DNA of 6,881 nucleotides from CAYLPT01 sp964385645 (GTDB lineage Bacteria > Armatimonadota > Hebobacteria > Hebobacterales > Hebobacteraceae): contig CAYLPT010000160.1 of NCBI GenBank assembly GCA_964385645.1, positions 1-6,881 of the forward strand, in the 5' to 3' direction. The position numbers were made by a program, and so were the translations under genes. The notes beneath the pieces were generated by a model. It did not search any database. It saw nothing but the letters and a program-made list of their open reading frames with translations, and was not told the DNA's origin. This document shows positions 1 to 6,092 of the stretch, piece after piece (position 1 is the stretch's first letter; every line of letters begins with the position of its first letter).

Positions 1-78
1 CGCCTCCTCGCCGGGAACGCCCAGCCGCCGGCCCTCTTGGCAGCCCAGGCCGAGGAACACCGCGTCGTAGCCCTCCTT
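1..78 (-). pseudogene. Fragment of a GltD-like FAD/NAD(P)-dependent oxidoreductase
   Basis: Read on the minus strand from 78 down to 1, this gives 26 codons starting K-E-G-Y-D-A-V-F-L and continuing to R-R-L-G-V-P-G-E-E-A. This is the pattern G-x-G-C-x4-R-x-L-x-V-P-G that follows the first dinucleotide-binding fold in the glutamate synthase small-subunit family (GltD and related NADPH-dependent oxidoreductases). The fragment runs off the left edge of the window in its 3' direction. In its 5' direction, family-like sequence stops at about 78, where the opposite strand becomes a permease gene. The minus frame stays open beyond that point but gives only low-complexity sequence. It is therefore an internal piece of a longer gene that has been cut by a breakpoint or an assembly join. 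The assignment rests on one short motif; the exact enzyme cannot be named. Confidence 0.55.
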
Positions 79-130
79 CCGCGTCCCCCTCTTCCCCTGG
101 CTGCCCATCGCCTCCACCCTGCTGCTGTTT
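68..130 (+). other. 5'-truncated APC permease coding sequence at a gene-fragment junction
   Basis: The frame of the downstream UspA gene stays open upstream to an in-frame TAG at 68-70. From about 74 it encodes S-F-R-V-P-L-F-P-W-L-P-I, the short loop seen before the last two helices of APC-superfamily amino-acid permeases (commonly FRVPLYPWLP-like). The GTG at 131 lies inside the next helix, so it is very unlikely to be the native start. Permease sequence begins where the minus-strand oxidoreductase fragment ends (about 73-82), so the stop at 68-70 belongs to foreign sequence and is not a nonsense mutation in the permease. What is seen: an abrupt switch of strand and gene family. What is inferred: a breakpoint, real or from assembly. 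Confidence 0.6.
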
Positions 131-1135
131 GTGCTCGCCGCCCACCTGTTCACCTTCAGCGCCACCGCCTGGTTCCTCACCGCCGGCTGGATCGCCCTCG
201 GGCTGGTGGTCTACCGCGAGTACGCCCGCACCCGCGAGCGAGACGAGGTCGGCGCCCGGCCCCTGCTGGAGGAGCGCACCCTCGCCCCCGTCAAGGGCCC
301 CGTCCTGGTCGGCCTGGCCAACCCCAAGACCGTCGCCCCCCTCATGCGCATCGCCTGTGCCCTCGCCCGCCGCCGCGACCGCGCCGTCATCGCGCTCAAC
401 ATGGTGCGGATCCCCAGACAGCTCCCGCGCTCGGAGGGCCGCCGCTTCATTGACCGCGCCGAGCCCCTCCTCGAGGCCGCCGTCTCCGTCGGCCGGGAGA
501 TGGACACCCCCGTGTACGGGGCGCTGTGGGTGTCCAGCGACATCGCCCAGGGCATGATCGAGGCCATCGCCGAGAAGCGGCCCTCGCTGGTGGTGCTCGG
601 CTGGCGAGGGCATACCCGGGCGAGTGACCGGCTCTTCGGCGCCACCCTCGACCCGGTGCTGCTGCGCTGCAGAGCCGACACCGCGCTGCTGCGCTGGCGC
701 GCGGGCGATCACCCCATCAAGAAGGTGCTCGTCGGCGTCACCGCCAGCCCCCACGCGATGCTGGCCATCGAGGTAGCGCGGGACCTGGCGGAGGAGCTGG
801 ACCTGGAGCTGCGCTTCCTGCATGTGATCAAGCAGGGCACTCGCATGGACCAGGCGACCGAGGAGATGTTCCTCGCCCACCGCGAGAAGATCGAGCACCA
901 GGTGGACCTCGAGATCACCCAGGCCCCCACCACCGCCCAGGGGATCATCCAGGCCTCGGGGGAGGCCGACCTGCTGGTGCTGGGCGCGGCGCGGGAGGGC
1001 CTGGTGAGCCAGTTCATCTTCGGCGAGAAGAGCCGCGCGATCGCCCGCCGGGCGCGCTGCTCGGTGCTGCTGGTGAAGCGCCGACCGGGGCCCGCGCAGT
1101 CTCTGCTGCGCCGGCTGTTCACTCGTCAGTCGTAG
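131..1135 (+). CDS. C-terminal part of an APC-type amino-acid permease fused to tandem UspA domains
   Basis: The 334 codons open from GTG at 131 are the remaining part of a longer permease. Residues 1-40 form two membrane helices ending in the positive stretch R-E-Y-A-R-T-R-E-R, the usual cytoplasmic end of an APC carrier. Two universal stress protein domains follow, about residues 56-190 and 197-316. The first has G157-x2-G160-x9-G170 followed by A-T, close to the ATP-binding UspA signature G-2x-G-9x-G-(S/T). The second begins K-K-V-L-V-G-V-T and has a weaker motif (G285-A-A-R-E-G290 to G298), so it may bind nucleotide poorly. Permeases with UspA tails are a known architecture, and the tail is thought to sense nucleotide or stress and adjust transport. 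About ten helices are missing upstream, so this copy cannot be functional as assembled here. The next plus-strand gene starts 87 bases downstream. The transported substrate is unknown. Confidence 0.8.
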   Translation: MLAAHLFTFSATAWFLTAGWIALGLVVYREYARTRERDEVGARPLLEERTLAPVKGPVLVGLANPKTVAPLMRIACALARRRDRAVIALNMVRIPRQLPRSEGRRFIDRAEPLLEAAVSVGREMDTPVYGALWVSSDIAQGMIEAIAEKRPSLVVLGWRGHTRASDRLFGATLDPVLLRCRADTALLRWRAGDHPIKKVLVGVTASPHAMLAIEVARDLAEELDLELRFLHVIKQGTRMDQATEEMFLAHREKIEHQVDLEITQAPTTAQGIIQASGEADLLVLGAAREGLVSQFIFGEKSRAIARRARCSVLLVKRRPGPAQSLLRRLFTRQS

Positions 1136-1222
1136 CATCGCCGGCCCGCGCGACAGGAGCCGCGGCCGCGATCGCCGAAGCTGCGCAGGGCGGCCGGCAG
1201 GGGTTGCCGCGGCCCGACGGGT

Positions 1223-3595
1223 GTGCGACCGGTGTTCGTCTTCTCCGACATCTTCAGCGAGATCGTGGCCTTACTGCTGCTAGCCGCGGTGGCGGGGGCG
1301 GTGGCGACGCGGCTGCGCCAGCCTCTCATCGTCGCCTTCATCGCGGTGGGGATCCTCGTCGGGCCCTCGGGGCTGAACCTGCTGACGCGCGCCGACCAGC
1401 TCCACGTGCTCGCCGAGATGGGCCTGGCGGTGCTGCTGTTCGTGGTGGGGCTGCGCCTCGACCTCCACCTCATCCGCACCCTGGGGCCGGTCGCCCTGGC
1501 CACGGGCCTCGGGCAGGTGGCCTTCACCACGGTGGGCGGGTTCTTCATCGCCTACGCGCTAGGCATGAGCGCGCAGACGGCGCTGTGGGTGGCGGTGGCG
1601 CTGACCTTCTCCAGCACCATCATCATCGTCAAGCTCCTCTCCGACAAGCGGGAGGTGGACTCCCTCCACGGCCGCATCGCCCTGGGCTTCCTCATCGTCC
1701 AGGACATCGTGGTGGTGATCGCGATGGTTCTGCTGTCGGCCTCCGCCGGCCCCGACGTTGGCCACCCCGCCCTGCACCTGCTCGCGCTGGCGGCCAAGGG
1801 GGCCGCCGTGGTGGCCGGGGCCTGGTTGATGGGCTTCGTCATCTTCCCCAGGCTGCTCCACGGCATCGCCCGCTCCCCCGAGCTGCTTGTTCTTGTCGGC
1901 GTCGCCTGGGCGGTGGCCCTCGCCAACCTCACCGAGGTGATCGGCTTCAGCAAGGAGGTCGGCGCCTTCTTCGCCGGCGTCGCCCTCGCCTCTACGCCCT
2001 ACCGAGAGATCCTAGGCTCGAAGCTGGTGAGCCTGCGCGACTTCCTGCTCCTGTTCTTCTTCGTGGACCTGGGCGCGCAGCTCGACTTGCGCGCGCTCGG
2101 CCCTCAGGTGTACGCCGCCGCGCCGCTGTCGGCCTTCGTGCTGGTGGGCAACCCGCTGATCGTGATGATGATCATGGGGTTCCTGGGGTATCGCAAGCGC
2201 ACCGGCTTCCTGGCCGGGCTGACGGTGGCGCAGATCAGCGAGTTCTCGCTGATTCTGATGGCCATGGGGGCGCGGCTCGGACACGTGGGGCCGGAGGCGG
2301 TGGGGGTGGTGACCCTGGTGGGGGTGGTGACGATCGGGCTGTCCACCTACCTGATCACGTACTCGCACCACCTCTATGAGTGGCTGTCGCCCTACCTGGG
2401 CGTGTTCGAGCGCAGGACCCCCTACCGAGAGGACGCCACCCGGGCCCTGGAGGCGGGGCTGGGGGCCGTGGACGTGGTGGTCTTCGGCCTGGGCCGCTAT
2501 GGGAGCCACATCGCGGGGGAGCTGTGCGGCCGGGGCAGAAGGGTGTTGGGGGTGGACTTCGACCCCCAGGCGGTGCGTCGGTGGCGGGAGCGCGGGGGCC
2601 TGGCGCTCTTCGGTGACGCCGAGGATGTGGAGTTCGCGGCCACCCTGCCCCTGGGCGCGGTGCGATGGGTGGTGTGCGCGATCCGGGAGGTGCCGGTGCG
2701 CAACGCGCTCCTGCGGGCCCTGCAGCACGTGGGTTACCGCGGCCACCTGGCGGTGGCGGTGGACGAGCCGGCGGAGGCGGAGCGGGTGGCGGCCAAGGGC
2801 GCCCACCTGACCCTGGTGCCGTTCCGGGACGCAGCCGACGAGGCGGTGCACATGATGGTGGCGACCGAGGAGAGACTTGCGAGGAAGGCCATGGACGAAC
2901 AGATCGAGCGCATCTCGGACCACTATATCGTCTGCGGCTTCGGCCGCATGGGCCAGCAGATCGTGAAGGACCTCACGCGCGGGGGCGTGCCGGTGGTGGT
3001 GGTCGAGTCCAACGCCGAGCACTGGCCCGCGCTGCGCGAGCAGGGCATCCCCCATGTGGAGGGATCGGCCAGCGACGATGAGGTCCTCGTGAAGGCCGGC
3101 ATCCGGCGCGCGAAGGGGCTGATCGCGGTGACCAGCACGGATGAGGAGAACGTCTTCATCGTGCTGACCGCCCGTGTCCTCAACCCCCAGCTCTACATCG
3201 TCGCCCGCTCCATACTGGAGGAGAACGAGCAGAAGCTCCTGCGCGCGGGGGCCGACCGGGCCATGTCGCCCTACATACTGGGCGGGAGGCGGATGGCGCT
3301 GGCGGTGCTCAAGCCCCAGGTTGTGGATTTCCTCGACCTGCTACTCCACAGCGACGAGCCCGACACCGAGATCCGCAGCATCGGCCTCCCCGCCGGCTCG
3401 CGCTGTGTCGGCAAGAGCCTGAGCGAGCTGGAGGCCCGCCAGCGCTGCGGCGTCACGGTGCTCGCCGTGCGCCGGGAGGGGGAGGAGTTGCACACCAACC
3501 CGGACCCCGACTTCGTGCTCCGAGAGGGCGATGAGCTCATCATCCTTGGCTCCCCCGCCCGCATCGAGCAGGCGCAAGGCGAGCTCGTCGGCTGA
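1223..3595 (+). CDS. CPA2-family cation:proton antiporter with two RCK (TrkA) modules
   Basis: A 790-residue inner-membrane protein expected to exchange K+ or Na+ for protons. Residues about 8-400 are the Na+/H+ exchanger domain, with G-I-L-V-G-P-S-G-L near 43, an S-S-T-I-I-I-V segment, Q160-D161 at the place of the ion-binding Asp of Kef-type carriers, and F-F-A-G-V-A-L-A followed by F-F-F-V-D-L-G. A first TrkA-N fold starts at 416 (G422-L-G-R-Y-G427, acidic D445). A second starts at 566 (G572-F-G-R-M-G577, E595), followed by a TrkA-C domain from about 714 to the end. Both Rossmann motifs look intact for NAD(H) or other nucleotide binding. Most relatives stop after one TrkA-N; the second module resembles the RCK of potassium channels. 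GTG at 1223 is taken as start; GTG at 1232 is an alternative. No good ribosome site lies near either, only a purine run at 1199-1203. The 87 bases upstream show no clear promoter. Confidence 0.9.
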   Translation: MRPVFVFSDIFSEIVALLLLAAVAGAVATRLRQPLIVAFIAVGILVGPSGLNLLTRADQLHVLAEMGLAVLLFVVGLRLDLHLIRTLGPVALATGLGQVAFTTVGGFFIAYALGMSAQTALWVAVALTFSSTIIIVKLLSDKREVDSLHGRIALGFLIVQDIVVVIAMVLLSASAGPDVGHPALHLLALAAKGAAVVAGAWLMGFVIFPRLLHGIARSPELLVLVGVAWAVALANLTEVIGFSKEVGAFFAGVALASTPYREILGSKLVSLRDFLLLFFFVDLGAQLDLRALGPQVYAAAPLSAFVLVGNPLIVMMIMGFLGYRKRTGFLAGLTVAQISEFSLILMAMGARLGHVGPEAVGVVTLVGVVTIGLSTYLITYSHHLYEWLSPYLGVFERRTPYREDATRALEAGLGAVDVVVFGLGRYGSHIAGELCGRGRRVLGVDFDPQAVRRWRERGGLALFGDAEDVEFAATLPLGAVRWVVCAIREVPVRNALLRALQHVGYRGHLAVAVDEPAEAERVAAKGAHLTLVPFRDAADEAVHMMVATEERLARKAMDEQIERISDHYIVCGFGRMGQQIVKDLTRGGVPVVVVESNAEHWPALREQGIPHVEGSASDDEVLVKAGIRRAKGLIAVTSTDEENVFIVLTARVLNPQLYIVARSILEENEQKLLRAGADRAMSPYILGGRRMALAVLKPQVVDFLDLLLHSDEPDTEIRSIGLPAGSRCVGKSLSELEARQRCGVTVLAVRREGEELHTNPDPDFVLREGDELIILGSPARIEQAQGELVG
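2299..2331 (+). repeat. Two 15-base G-rich direct repeats inside the antiporter
   Basis: The 15-mer GGTGGGGGTGGTGAC occurs at 2299-2313 and again at 2317-2331, a period of 18 bases or six codons. It encodes V-G-V-V-T-L followed by V-G-V-V-T-I in the last membrane helices of the antiporter. The protein sequence fits the family, where a similar valine/glycine-rich helix is usual, so it is probably a codon-level coincidence or a small local duplication and not a regulatory repeat. Confidence 0.6.
2881..2893 (+). promoter_or_regulatory. Possible internal translation start before the second RCK module
   Basis: GAGGA at 2881-2885 is followed, after five bases, by an in-frame ATG at 2891-2893 (Met557 of the antiporter). 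Starting here would give a soluble 234-residue protein made only of the second TrkA-N and TrkA-C domains. In the archaeal potassium channel MthK, an internal Met placed just before the RCK domain yields free RCK subunits that complete the gating ring. The arrangement here is analogous, but use of this start is inferred. A GAGGA string is common by chance in GC-rich coding DNA, and the Glu-Glu-Arg and Arg-Lys codons nearby could account for it. Confidence 0.3.
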
Positions 3596-3606
3596 GCCGG
3601 CTCAGC
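3591..3606. terminator. Perfect palindrome across the two convergent stop codons
   Basis: GCTGAGCCGGCTCAGC is a perfect 16-base palindrome. It holds the TGA of the antiporter (3593-3595) and, on the other strand, the TGA of the HAD gene (3604-3602), placed symmetrically. As RNA it can fold into a six-pair GC-rich stem with a CCGG loop from either direction. No U-run follows on either side, so it is not a classical intrinsic terminator. It may be a weak bidirectional terminator or stabilising hairpin, or simply the result of two genes ending six bases apart. Confidence 0.4.
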
Positions 3607-4492
3607 GCCGCCAAGGCGGGGTGTCCGGGAGGATGGCCTCGAAGTCGGCGACCAGGCGGGACTCGTACTCGCCGGCATAGCTCCCTGCGAGGAAGCGCTC
3701 CATCGCCTCCTGGTGGAAGCGCTCCCAGGACTGCTCCTCGGCGCCGGGGACGATGGGGTAGAAGAGGAAGCCGTTCTCCCGCGCCGCCTTCAGGTCGCCG
3801 GGCGCGTCGCCGATCATGAGCACGTGGTCAGGCTGGTACTTGCCGCCCGCGGCCAGCGCCAGGTGCTCGGTCTTGCTGCCCATCTCCTGGCCGGCGATCA
3901 CCGCGCAGCGCTCATCCAGCCCGTGCTCCTCCCACTCCCGGCGCAGCGCCTCGCCCGGTGTGGCCGAGACGACGATGATGTCCGCCTGCTCGCACAGGGC
4001 CGCCAGCGACTCCCGCACGAACGGGAACGGCGGCACCCCGTGCACCATGTCCGCGATTGCCGCGTTCACCGCCTCGCTCCAGTTGAGAGCGCGCGCCAGG
4101 ACCGGCTCGCCGCTGCTCGCCACCGCCTCCCTGAGCGCCGGGTTGCCGAGCTTGGTCTCCGTCTCCACCCAGCGCCGCAGCGGGTCGGCCTCCGGCATCT
4201 TCGCCCCGCGGCGCGCCACCTCGGGCCGCTCGGCGAGCAGGTCGAACACCATCAGCAGGGCCGGGAAGCGGTTGATCCCCCGCCACTTCGAGTAGAGGTT
4301 CACGAACTCGGCCGCCTCGCGGGCATACCGCGACACCGCCTGGAGGCCCCAGTGCTTGATGATGTTGGGGATGAAGCACTCCTTGTGCTTGATCTCCATG
4401 GTGTCGAAGGCGCACCCATCCGAGTCTATGCCCACGAAGAATTCGTGCTCGGGCCGGAAGGTCTTCAGCGGGGCCTGCGGGTCAGCGGTCAT
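3602..4492 (-). CDS. HAD-superfamily hydrolase, probable phosphatase of unknown substrate
   Basis: A 296-residue soluble protein with all four haloacid-dehalogenase motifs, numbered from ATG at 4492. Motif I is D23-S-D25-G, with D23 the expected nucleophile. Motif II is Ser176 at the end of the strand I-I-V-V-S-A-T-P. Motif III is Lys207 in G-S-K-T-E. Motif IV is G228-D229-A-P-G-D233. The Asp at +2 of motif I is typical of phosphatases and phosphomutases. About 150 residues separate motifs I and II, enough for a large helical C1-type cap, and a tail of about 60 residues follows motif IV. It is the last gene of the minus-strand operon and overlaps the end of uxaE by 11 bases, so a role on a sugar-acid phosphate is plausible but not shown. 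ATG at 4498 would add two residues; ribosome-site spacing favours 4492. Phosphoglycolate-phosphatase-like annotation is possible; specificity cannot be read. Confidence 0.85.
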   Translation of the reverse strand: MTADPQAPLKTFRPEHEFFVGIDSDGCAFDTMEIKHKECFIPNIIKHWGLQAVSRYAREAAEFVNLYSKWRGINRFPALLMVFDLLAERPEVARRGAKMPEADPLRRWVETETKLGNPALREAVASSGEPVLARALNWSEAVNAAIADMVHGVPPFPFVRESLAALCEQADIIVVSATPGEALRREWEEHGLDERCAVIAGQEMGSKTEHLALAAGGKYQPDHVLMIGDAPGDLKAARENGFLFYPIVPGAEEQSWERFHQEAMERFLAGSYAGEYESRLVADFEAILPDTPPWRR

Positions 4493-6092
4493 CTCCATCT
4501 CCCTCCTCTGGGCTCAATCCCTCGCGCCCCTCGGCAAAGGGGCGGGCGTGACGCTCGATGTGCTTCGCGACGGCCTCGTAATGGGCCTCCTCGTTATCCG
4601 CCAGTGTCTCCAGGAGCCGGTCGCGGAGGCGGGGCCGGCCTGCGTCCTCGGCGCCGACGACGGAGCCGAAAGTGACGTGCAGCACCTGGCGCGCGTGGAA
4701 GTGGTCGAGGACGCCGGGCAGCTCGTCGTCGGCGAGCGATTCCGGCGTCGGCACCTCTCCCGGATCGGCAGAGACGTGGTAGGAGGCGCGGTCCTCGGGG
4801 TAGCGCGCGATGGCGAAGTCGAGCACCTCCCGGAAGAGTGCAGGCGCCGCGCGGGCGACCGCGCGGAGCGCCTCGAGGTAGCTCGTCCCCGCGGTCTTGA
4901 GGTGCACGAGGCCGCCGGCGAGCCGGGCGGCGATGGGGTAGATCGAGAACTTGTCGCTGCCGGAGTGGATGCTGATCTTGTACGGGCCCAGGCGCCGCGC
5001 CACGGCGACGTGTTCCGCGAAGCAGCGCTCGAACTCCCCGAGGTCGCCGAGGTAGTCCACGCCCTTCTCGAACCGCCCAACGAAGCGCGGCGCCAGCGAG
5101 ACCCACCGCACGCCCAGCCGGCGCAGCTCCCGGGCAACGAAGAGGTGCTCGGCTGCGGTGGTGGGGCTGTCGGTCTCGTCCACCGACATCTCCAGCTCGA
5201 AGGGCCGCCTGCCCATGACGCCGGCCAGATGCCGGTACATCGCCGCGGTGTGCGCCAGCGCGCGGCCGTACTTCACCGCCGCCGCGACGAGGGTTGAGTC
5301 GTCGAAGCCGATCTGCAGGTCGCCCGGGAGACGGAAGGTGCGGCCGACGTACGCGCGCCGCATGTCCTCGGAGGTCGTCTCCAGCTCGCCCCAAGGCAGC
5401 GCCTCGAACTTCGCCCGCGCAGCCGACTCCCCGCCGGGGACGCCGTCCACATGGTCGCCGGGGTCCACGGTGAACATCGTGAAGCCGGCCGCTGCGGTGG
5501 CATCCGCGTCCTCGATGGTCTTCAGGTGGTCTGCGTCCGCGCCATAGCCTTCCCGCCACCCCTGCTCGAGCACCCCAAAGGTGGCGCTGTCGAGCACCTG
5601 CTCTGGGGTGCGGCCGGTGCGGCTCATCTCCCTCACGGACTGCTGTGCGAAGATCGCCGCCAGCCCGAGGCCGCGGAGCGCCTGCACGTGGGCCGGCGTC
5701 GCCAGCCCCAGCCGGTCGCCCGCGCCAAAGGCGGCCCGCGTCCCCACCAGCCGCGGCGCTGTGAACTGAAGGTGGACCCGCAGGCCGGACGCGTTCGCGT
5801 GGTCCAGTGGGCCTGCCTGGATCACGATGGGAAGGCCGCCCACCGCGGCCTGGGTGCGCTCGCCGTGGAAGTCGCCGGCGAGCGCGGGCTCCAGGCCCGC
5901 CGGCCAGAGCACGCAGAGCCGCTTCTCCCGGCCGCGCCGGCCGATGAAGAAGAGCGCGCCGGCCACCGCTGCCAGGGAGCGCGGGTAGGGCCGCCAGCCC
6001 GCGGTCGCCGCCAGCTCGCCGGCCAGCGCCTCGCCGGCCGCCTCCTCCAGCGGGGGCGCCAGCTGCGCACTCGAGAGCAGCGAACTCAGCAT
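4482..6092 (-). CDS. uxaE: Tagaturonate epimerase (UxaE family)
   Basis: A 536-residue cytosolic enzyme of the family first described in Thermotoga, which interconverts D-tagaturonate and D-fructuronate and so joins galacturonate breakdown to the glucuronate branch. Family-like stretches in order: G-D-R-L-G-L-A-T-P near 122, A-D-H-L-K-T near 183, F-T-V-D-P-G-D-H near 204, E-T-D-S-P-T-T near 302, K372-I-S-I-H376-S-G-S-D380-K381-F, and H397-L-K399-T-A-G-T-S404. The His, Asp and Lys residues in these blocks are likely to serve the active site, but I cannot assign roles. ATG 6092 is chosen because it overlaps the stop of the upstream LarA-like gene by seven bases (ATGCTGA) and has GAGG seven bases before it. 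The frame stays open to 6398, but that extension is Arg/Gly/Pro-rich shadow sequence. The substrate assignment is by family only; a related uronate or ketose acid is possible. Confidence 0.82.
   Translation of the reverse strand: MLSSLLSSAQLAPPLEEAAGEALAGELAATAGWRPYPRSLAAVAGALFFIGRRGREKRLCVLWPAGLEPALAGDFHGERTQAAVGGLPIVIQAGPLDHANASGLRVHLQFTAPRLVGTRAAFGAGDRLGLATPAHVQALRGLGLAAIFAQQSVREMSRTGRTPEQVLDSATFGVLEQGWREGYGADADHLKTIEDADATAAAGFTMFTVDPGDHVDGVPGGESAARAKFEALPWGELETTSEDMRRAYVGRTFRLPGDLQIGFDDSTLVAAAVKYGRALAHTAAMYRHLAGVMGRRPFELEMSVDETDSPTTAAEHLFVARELRRLGVRWVSLAPRFVGRFEKGVDYLGDLGEFERCFAEHVAVARRLGPYKISIHSGSDKFSIYPIAARLAGGLVHLKTAGTSYLEALRAVARAAPALFREVLDFAIARYPEDRASYHVSADPGEVPTPESLADDELPGVLDHFHARQVLHVTFGSVVGAEDAGRPRLRDRLLETLADNEEAHYEAVAKHIERHARPFAEGREGLSPEEGDGDDR
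4502..4507 (-). promoter_or_regulatory. Ribosome binding site AGGAGG of the HAD gene
   Basis: The minus strand carries a full AGGAGG consensus at 4507-4502, inside the last codons of uxaE. It lies nine bases before ATG 4492 and only three before ATG 4498, so the spacing favours the downstream ATG. The position within the preceding gene supports coupled translation of the two proteins. Confidence 0.6.

Noticed and set aside
68..70. In-frame TAG read as a nonsense mutation in the permease
   Set aside because: The sequence upstream of about 74 is not permease in any frame, so the stop lies in joined foreign sequence and does not interrupt the gene.
1136..1222. Possible terminator or promoter between the UspA gene and the antiporter
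   Set aside because: Several short GCCGGC/GCGGCC inverted strings occur, but they are what 80% GC sequence gives by chance. No stem with a U-run and no -35/-10 pair was found.
1204..2379. Plus-strand open frame of 391 residues overlapping the antiporter
   Set aside because: Gly/Arg/Pro-rich shadow in the wrong frame; the antiporter frame gives a complete recognisable protein over the same bases.
2012..3055. Minus-strand open frame of 347 residues opposite the antiporter
   Set aside because: His/Gln/Arg-rich low-complexity translation with no domain, explained by GC-rich antisense of a clear coding gene.
3713..4675. Plus-strand open frame of 320 residues opposite the HAD gene
   Set aside because: Arg/Leu/His-rich antisense shadow; the minus-strand frame shows all four HAD motifs.
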